Positions 12,001 through 18,000 of a stretch of DNA of 22,305 nucleotides are shown piece by piece. The notes under the pieces are model-generated. The model searched no databases and had not been told where the DNA came from. It was given only the letters and a program-made list of their open reading frames with translations. Within the stretch, counting starts at the first letter, position 1. Every line of letters starts with the position of its first letter. Position numbers and translations under genes: made by a program. Source of the DNA: F1-80-MAGs062 sp046345315 (GTDB taxonomy: Bacteria; Planctomycetota; Planctomycetia; Planctomycetales; Planctomycetaceae); the NCBI GenBank assembly GCA_046345315.1, contig JBKDKA010000039.1:1-22305 (forward strand). The letters are read 5' to 3'.

Positions 12001-15000
12001 ATCTCTGCCGACGTTCGTATCGGCACACGCCGTGACGGTTCGCAAAATCCGACTCGGAATATTGTGCAGACGATTACCGTCACAGCAACTTCCGGGACGT
12101 TTGAGTTCCAGGTTCTTGGGCAGCTTGTGTCACTGGCGTACAACGCAACCGCAGCCGAATTCGCTGCAGCACTGGATCTGATCCTGAATCCGAGCAATGA
12201 CAAGCCAAACCAGCCTCACACAAGCAACTTCACGGTCAGCCGAATCGGCAACGTGTTCATGGTGATCTTCCGAGGAGCTCACAGCACGGCGTCCATTGAT
12301 CCTTCAACACTCGTGTCGAGACCAGCAGCCGGACTGGCGTCCATCGAGACTCGCCTTTCCGGGCTGAATTACTACGGCTACGAAACCGTCAATCTGACGC
12401 TTGGATCTGGCAACGACACGCTGAACGTCCGCAGCACCGCTACTGGAAGCACTGTAAATGTTCAGACGGCTCAGGGCGATGACACGATTAACATGTCGTC
12501 CAATGCGGGAACAAACACCGGCACGGTGGACAATATCCGCGGACTGCTCAACGTCGACGGCGGCACAGGCTCGAATCGACTGCGAATCAGTGATACCGCA
12601 GATACAACCGCCGACAATGTTGCGATCAGTCGCGTCAGTGCGGCAGCGACGGAACAGATTCGAATCGCCGGACTGGCGTCCGCTGACATCGTCTTCTCGG
12701 CGACTGGTGGAACATTCGGGCAGGGAATCACGATTTCCGGCGGCTCCGGCGGCAACACCTACAGCGTCGGTGCGTCGTTCGCGGCATCACCGACTGTGAT
12801 CAATCTCGGTACCGGCGACGACTTCATCAATGTCAGCAGTCATGTCGTTGCGACAGACGGAACGAAGAGTGTCTTCGGACAGTCAGGAAACGACACGCTG
12901 GATGCCTCTTCTGCGGCTCAGGCCATCGTTCTTGATGGGGGATCGGGAAATGATATTCTGCTGGGTGGTACCGGTGCGGACACCATCCGCGGCGGTCGCG
13001 GGCTGGATCTGATCAACGCAGGAGCCGGCAACGACCAGATCTCTGGTGACAGTTCGTGGTCAGTGACTACCAACGGTATCGCTTCCGAGGATGCACTTGC
13101 AGCGGGAGCCGGAGAATCAGACATTCTGATCGGTTCCCGAGGTTCCGATACGATCGACGGACAGGGCGGCGAAGATATTGTCTTCGGTGATGACGGCAGT
13201 GTTACTACTCTCAACATCTCCGCCACCTCCGGAGTTGATTTCGGCGACGATCGACTCATCGGCAGCACCGGCAACGACACTCTGATCGGCGGTCAGGGAT
13301 CAGACGTCATTCAGGGCAACGATGGTACGGACGTTGTTTCGGGTGACGGCATCGCAATCACTCGGCTTACCGGGGGCGTGCGTCTTGATGTCAATGGTCG
13401 CGTCGAGCAGCTTGCGGGCGGTCAGATGATGGCGATCAACGCTCAGACGAATGTCAATGACGGCAACGATACGCTCACCGGAGATGCCGGTAACGACTTC
13501 ATTCTGGGCGGTGGCGGATCCGACCATCTGAGCGATTCGTCGGGCAGTGATCTCATGGTTGGTGACCATGTGGATGTGACACTGACTTCCGCTGGGAGAT
13601 ACACACTGGTCGCCTCCGCGTTCGAGAACACCGGAGCTGCTGACACGCTGCTGGCAGGAGATGGAAACAACGTCGTCATCGGTGGGTTCGGTTCCGATAC
13701 GATCACTTCGGGCATCGGACACGACATTGTACTGGGCGACTCCGGCACGGTGACGTTCTCTGCAGCCGGCGGACGTCAGGTGATCTCAGGCACGAGCACC
13801 AATGGGGCAGCCGATACACTGACTCTGGGATCGGGAAGCAACGTTGTCATCGGCGGTGCGGGAGCGGATCTGATCACAGCTGGCGACAATCCTGACATCA
13901 TTCTGGGCGATTCCGGTACGGTGGATTATGTGTCCACTGACAACAATTCCACGGAAGTCGATGTTATCACTTCAACCTTCGCGGCCAGCGACGGCAATGA
14001 CACGATCATCGGTGGCAACGGTTTGAATCGCGTTCTGGCCGGTGGCGGTGCCGACAGCATCACTTCCGGAACATCGGACGATGTCATCGTTGCGGATTCC
14101 GGATCCATGACGTTCGGTACGCTCGGGGAACGTCGCGTCATCAGCAGCGTATCGACGACAGGAAGTGGTGACGTGATCACTGTGACTGGCGGCAACAATC
14201 TGATCATCGCCGGATCCGGTTCAGATACCATCAATGCTGTCGGTGGCAATGATGTTCTGCTCGGTGACGAAGGCGAAGTCAACTATGTCATCGACGACAA
14301 CAACTCAAACTTCATTGATCGCGTCACAACTGCTGAAACAACAGGCGGAAACGATCGCATCATCGCCGGCGAAGGAAACAATATCGTTTTCGCCGGCAAC
14401 GGGAACGATACGGTCACTGCGGGCAGCGGCAACAACTTTGTGCTGGGTGACACAGGCAATCTGCGATTCGGCACGACCGGAAACCTGCGGCGAGCTTCGA
14501 CTCCGGGAACAAGTGGCGGAAACGATTCCATCACCATCACCGGCGGCAACAACTTCGTTATCGCGGGTGTGGGAACTGACAGTGTCACGGTCGGCAATGG
14601 AACCGACATGATTCTCGGCGATTCCGGTGTCATCGATTATGTCATCACCGACAACAATGAAACGGCAGTGGATCTGATTGAATCCGGTGCGGCTCCGGGT
14701 GATGGAAACGACACGATCATCGCAGGCAGCGGTGCCAAATACATCATCGCCGGCAACGGAAACGACACCATCACAACCGGCAACGGAAGTGACTTTGTTC
14801 TGGGCGATTCCGGGACCATGACCTTCGGAACGCTCGGACGTCTCCGAACTGCCACTACTCCGGGAATCGCAGGCGGGGCGGATACCATCACGCTGGCCGA
14901 CGGCGACAATGTCATCATCGCCGGCACCGGGGCGGATCAGGTCACGGTCGGAAACGGAATGAACACCATTCTGGGTGATTCCGGCACCGTGGATTATGTC

Positions 15001-18000
15001 GTCACTGACGGCAGCGATCTTTTCGTCGATCAGATCGTCTCCGATTCCGCACTGACGGACGGCAACGATCGCATCATCACCGGAAACGGTCAGGGACGCA
15101 TCATCGCCGGTGGCGGAAACGACACTGTCAGTACGGGAATCGGCAACGACCTGGTGCTGGGTGATTCCGGAACTCTGATCTTCGGGACAACCGGAAACCT
15201 TCGATCAGCCACGACACCATCGACTTCAGGTGGAGCTGACTCCATCACGATTGCGGGTGGCGACAACGTGGTCATCGGTGGCATCGGTGCTGACACGATC
15301 ACGACGGGCACCGGCGTGGACATGATCCTCGGCGATTCCGGAACAGTGGATTACGTCGGAACTGATAATAACGAAACCAATGTGGATCAGCTTCGATCTG
15401 ATGCTTCTGTCGCTGACGGCCCCGATGTGATCACTGCCGGCAACGGCCGAAACTGGATCATCGGCGGTAACGGCCTGGATACGATTTCATCCGGAACGTC
15501 GGATGACATCATTCTCGGCGATTCGGGATTCATGACGTTCGGAACGGCCGGCGAGCGGCGAATCATCAGCAGTCTCGCGACGAGCGGCTCCAGCGATACG
15601 ATCACGGTCACGGGCGGAAACAACGTCATTATCGCCGGATCGGGATCGGATAACGTTACCACAGGTACCGGCAATGATGTGGTGCTCGGCGACGAAGGCG
15701 AAATCAACTACGTCATCGATGATGGCAATTCCAGCTTCATCGACCGGATCACTTCACCGGACACAACCGATGGTCACGACAACATCGCTGTGGGAGCCGG
15801 AAACAACATTGTTGTGAGCGGTAACGGAAACGACCTCGTCAGTACCGGAACAGGTAACGATATCGTTCTTGGCGACACGGCTGATCTGACCTTCGGCCTG
15901 ACCGGACGCCTGAGAACTCTGACCGGTCTGTCGAATCTCGGCGGGTCTGACATGATCACCATCAGCGGCGGTGACAACATCGTGCTGGGGGGAGCTGGAG
16001 AAGACCAGATCACAACCGGTAACGGCTACGACATCGTTCTCGGTGACGTCGGCACGATCAACACCATTATCGATGACGCAGACGAATCAGACATCGATCG
16101 CATCGTGGCTCCCGGATCAGCATTCGGCGATGATGACATTATCGCAACGGGTGGAGGCGCCGGGTTTATCTTCGGCGGAACCGGAAGTGATTCCATTACA
16201 GCAGGCTCCGGAACAGATCTCATCTTCGGCGACCACGGTCAGCTTCAGGGAGACATCAGCCCAGCGGCACTCCCGCTGAATATGAACACAGATCCGTTCA
16301 CATTCACATCCATCGACACCGATGCCACCTATTTCCGAAACCATGACTTCATCCGTGCAGGTGCGAGCGATGACATCGTTCTCGGTGGTCAGGGCGACGA
16401 CCGGATTCTTGGCGAATCCGGTGATGACGATCTGATTGGTGGTCACAATGTCGTTGACGGAGCTGACGGTAACGACCAGATTGATGCGGGATCCGGTCAC
16501 GACGTCGTGACTGGTGACAACGCGGTCATTCTGCGTGAAACACGAGTCACCGATACTCGATGGCGAGCACTCTCAGGAACCGAACTGCTCAGCGTCACCG
16601 GTAACGGCGTTTTGACGGGCGCTGCTCAGGCAGATCCGACAGCACGGCAGAAACGTTCTATCACGCTTCTGAATCACACATCGCTGACTTCCGCTCTGGT
16701 CTTCGGAAACGACTCCATCGCCGGCGGATCCGGTGATGACCAGATCTTTGGTCAGCTCGGAAACGATGCGATCCAGGGCGACGGCTCGGTACTCAACACC
16801 AGCGGCAATGTGACGTTCAGTATCCAGACAACATTCCTGTCAGCCGACGACATCGACGGCTCGGGAACTGATGGAGATGACTACGTCGAAGGTGGTGGTG
16901 GCAATGACACGATTCTCGGTAACCTCGGACAGGATGATCTCATCGGCGGAAGCTCCGAACTGTTCGGCACGCCGACATCGTCTCATCGTCCCGATGGACA
17001 GGATGTCATCTACGGTGGTTCGGGCACACGAGCCGCCAGAAATGACGCCGGGCTGAGCGGCGATACGCAGAACGGGCATGCTCGCGATGCGGACATGATC
17101 CTCGGCGATAACGGAAACATTTTCCGAGTCGTCGGAATCAACGGAGTTGCCTCCGGATCCGGGTATCTGCGATTCAACTACGATATTTATGGAACGACGG
17201 CGATCATTCCTCGTACGATTCAGTATCTGGAATATGCATTCGGAGACACCAGCAGTGCGGCCCTGAATGACATTCTCCGTGGCGAAACCGGTGATGACAG
17301 TATCCACGGCATGTCCGGCAACGACGTGCTCTTCGGTGACGGTGAAGACGACGATCTGATCGGCGGTGCCGGAAACGATCGCATCTTCGGCGGTACCGGC
17401 GAAGACGGCATCATCGGTGACGATGGTCGCATCTTCACGAGCAGAAACGGGCTCACGGAACTCCTCCACGGTGTCAGCACGCCTTCTGTTCAGACGTTGA
17501 CAGCAATGACCGGGACGCCGATTGGCGCCATCACTCACATGTTTGGCCGCCTGAAGAAGAGTGTTGATCTGGCTCAGTATCGGATTGGCGGACACGACGT
17601 CATCTATGGCGGTCTGGGGGATGACTTTATCCACGCGGGAGCCGGCGACGATGCGGTTTCCGGTGCTGAAGCAACGGCTGCCTGGTATCTGGCGACTCCG
17701 CTGCCGGACAGCTCACTGTTGAACTACAACCCCGGCACGAGAATGTTCCAGGCTTACGTTCCCGGTCAGGGACTGGCGAAGATCAGCAACTTCCTGCTCA
17801 ACTTCGAAGCAACTGACGGTGGCGGCCAGAAGATTTCGGACGGTACGGACAGCATCTTCGGCAACGAAGGAAATGACTGGATCGTGGGTGGCACTCAGAA
17901 CGACCGTATGTTCGGTGGAATGGGCGACGATCTGCTCAACGCAGATGACAATCTGGAAACCAACGGCGGCCTGAACAATGCTCCGGATGCTCCGGCCTGG

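Noticed and set aside
13926..14282. Minus-strand ORFs rich in Ser and Pro opposite the RTX array (also at 13443-13748, 14283-14633, 14637-14927, 15090-15323, 15387-15707)
   Set aside because: They recur at the same place in every super-repeat and simply mirror the Gly/Asp-rich codons of the sense strand. No start signals and no protein-like composition.
13744..16236. CRISPR-like or satellite array
   Set aside because: The period is long (357 bases), units are diverged at the DNA level and keep the reading frame, so this is a coding protein repeat.
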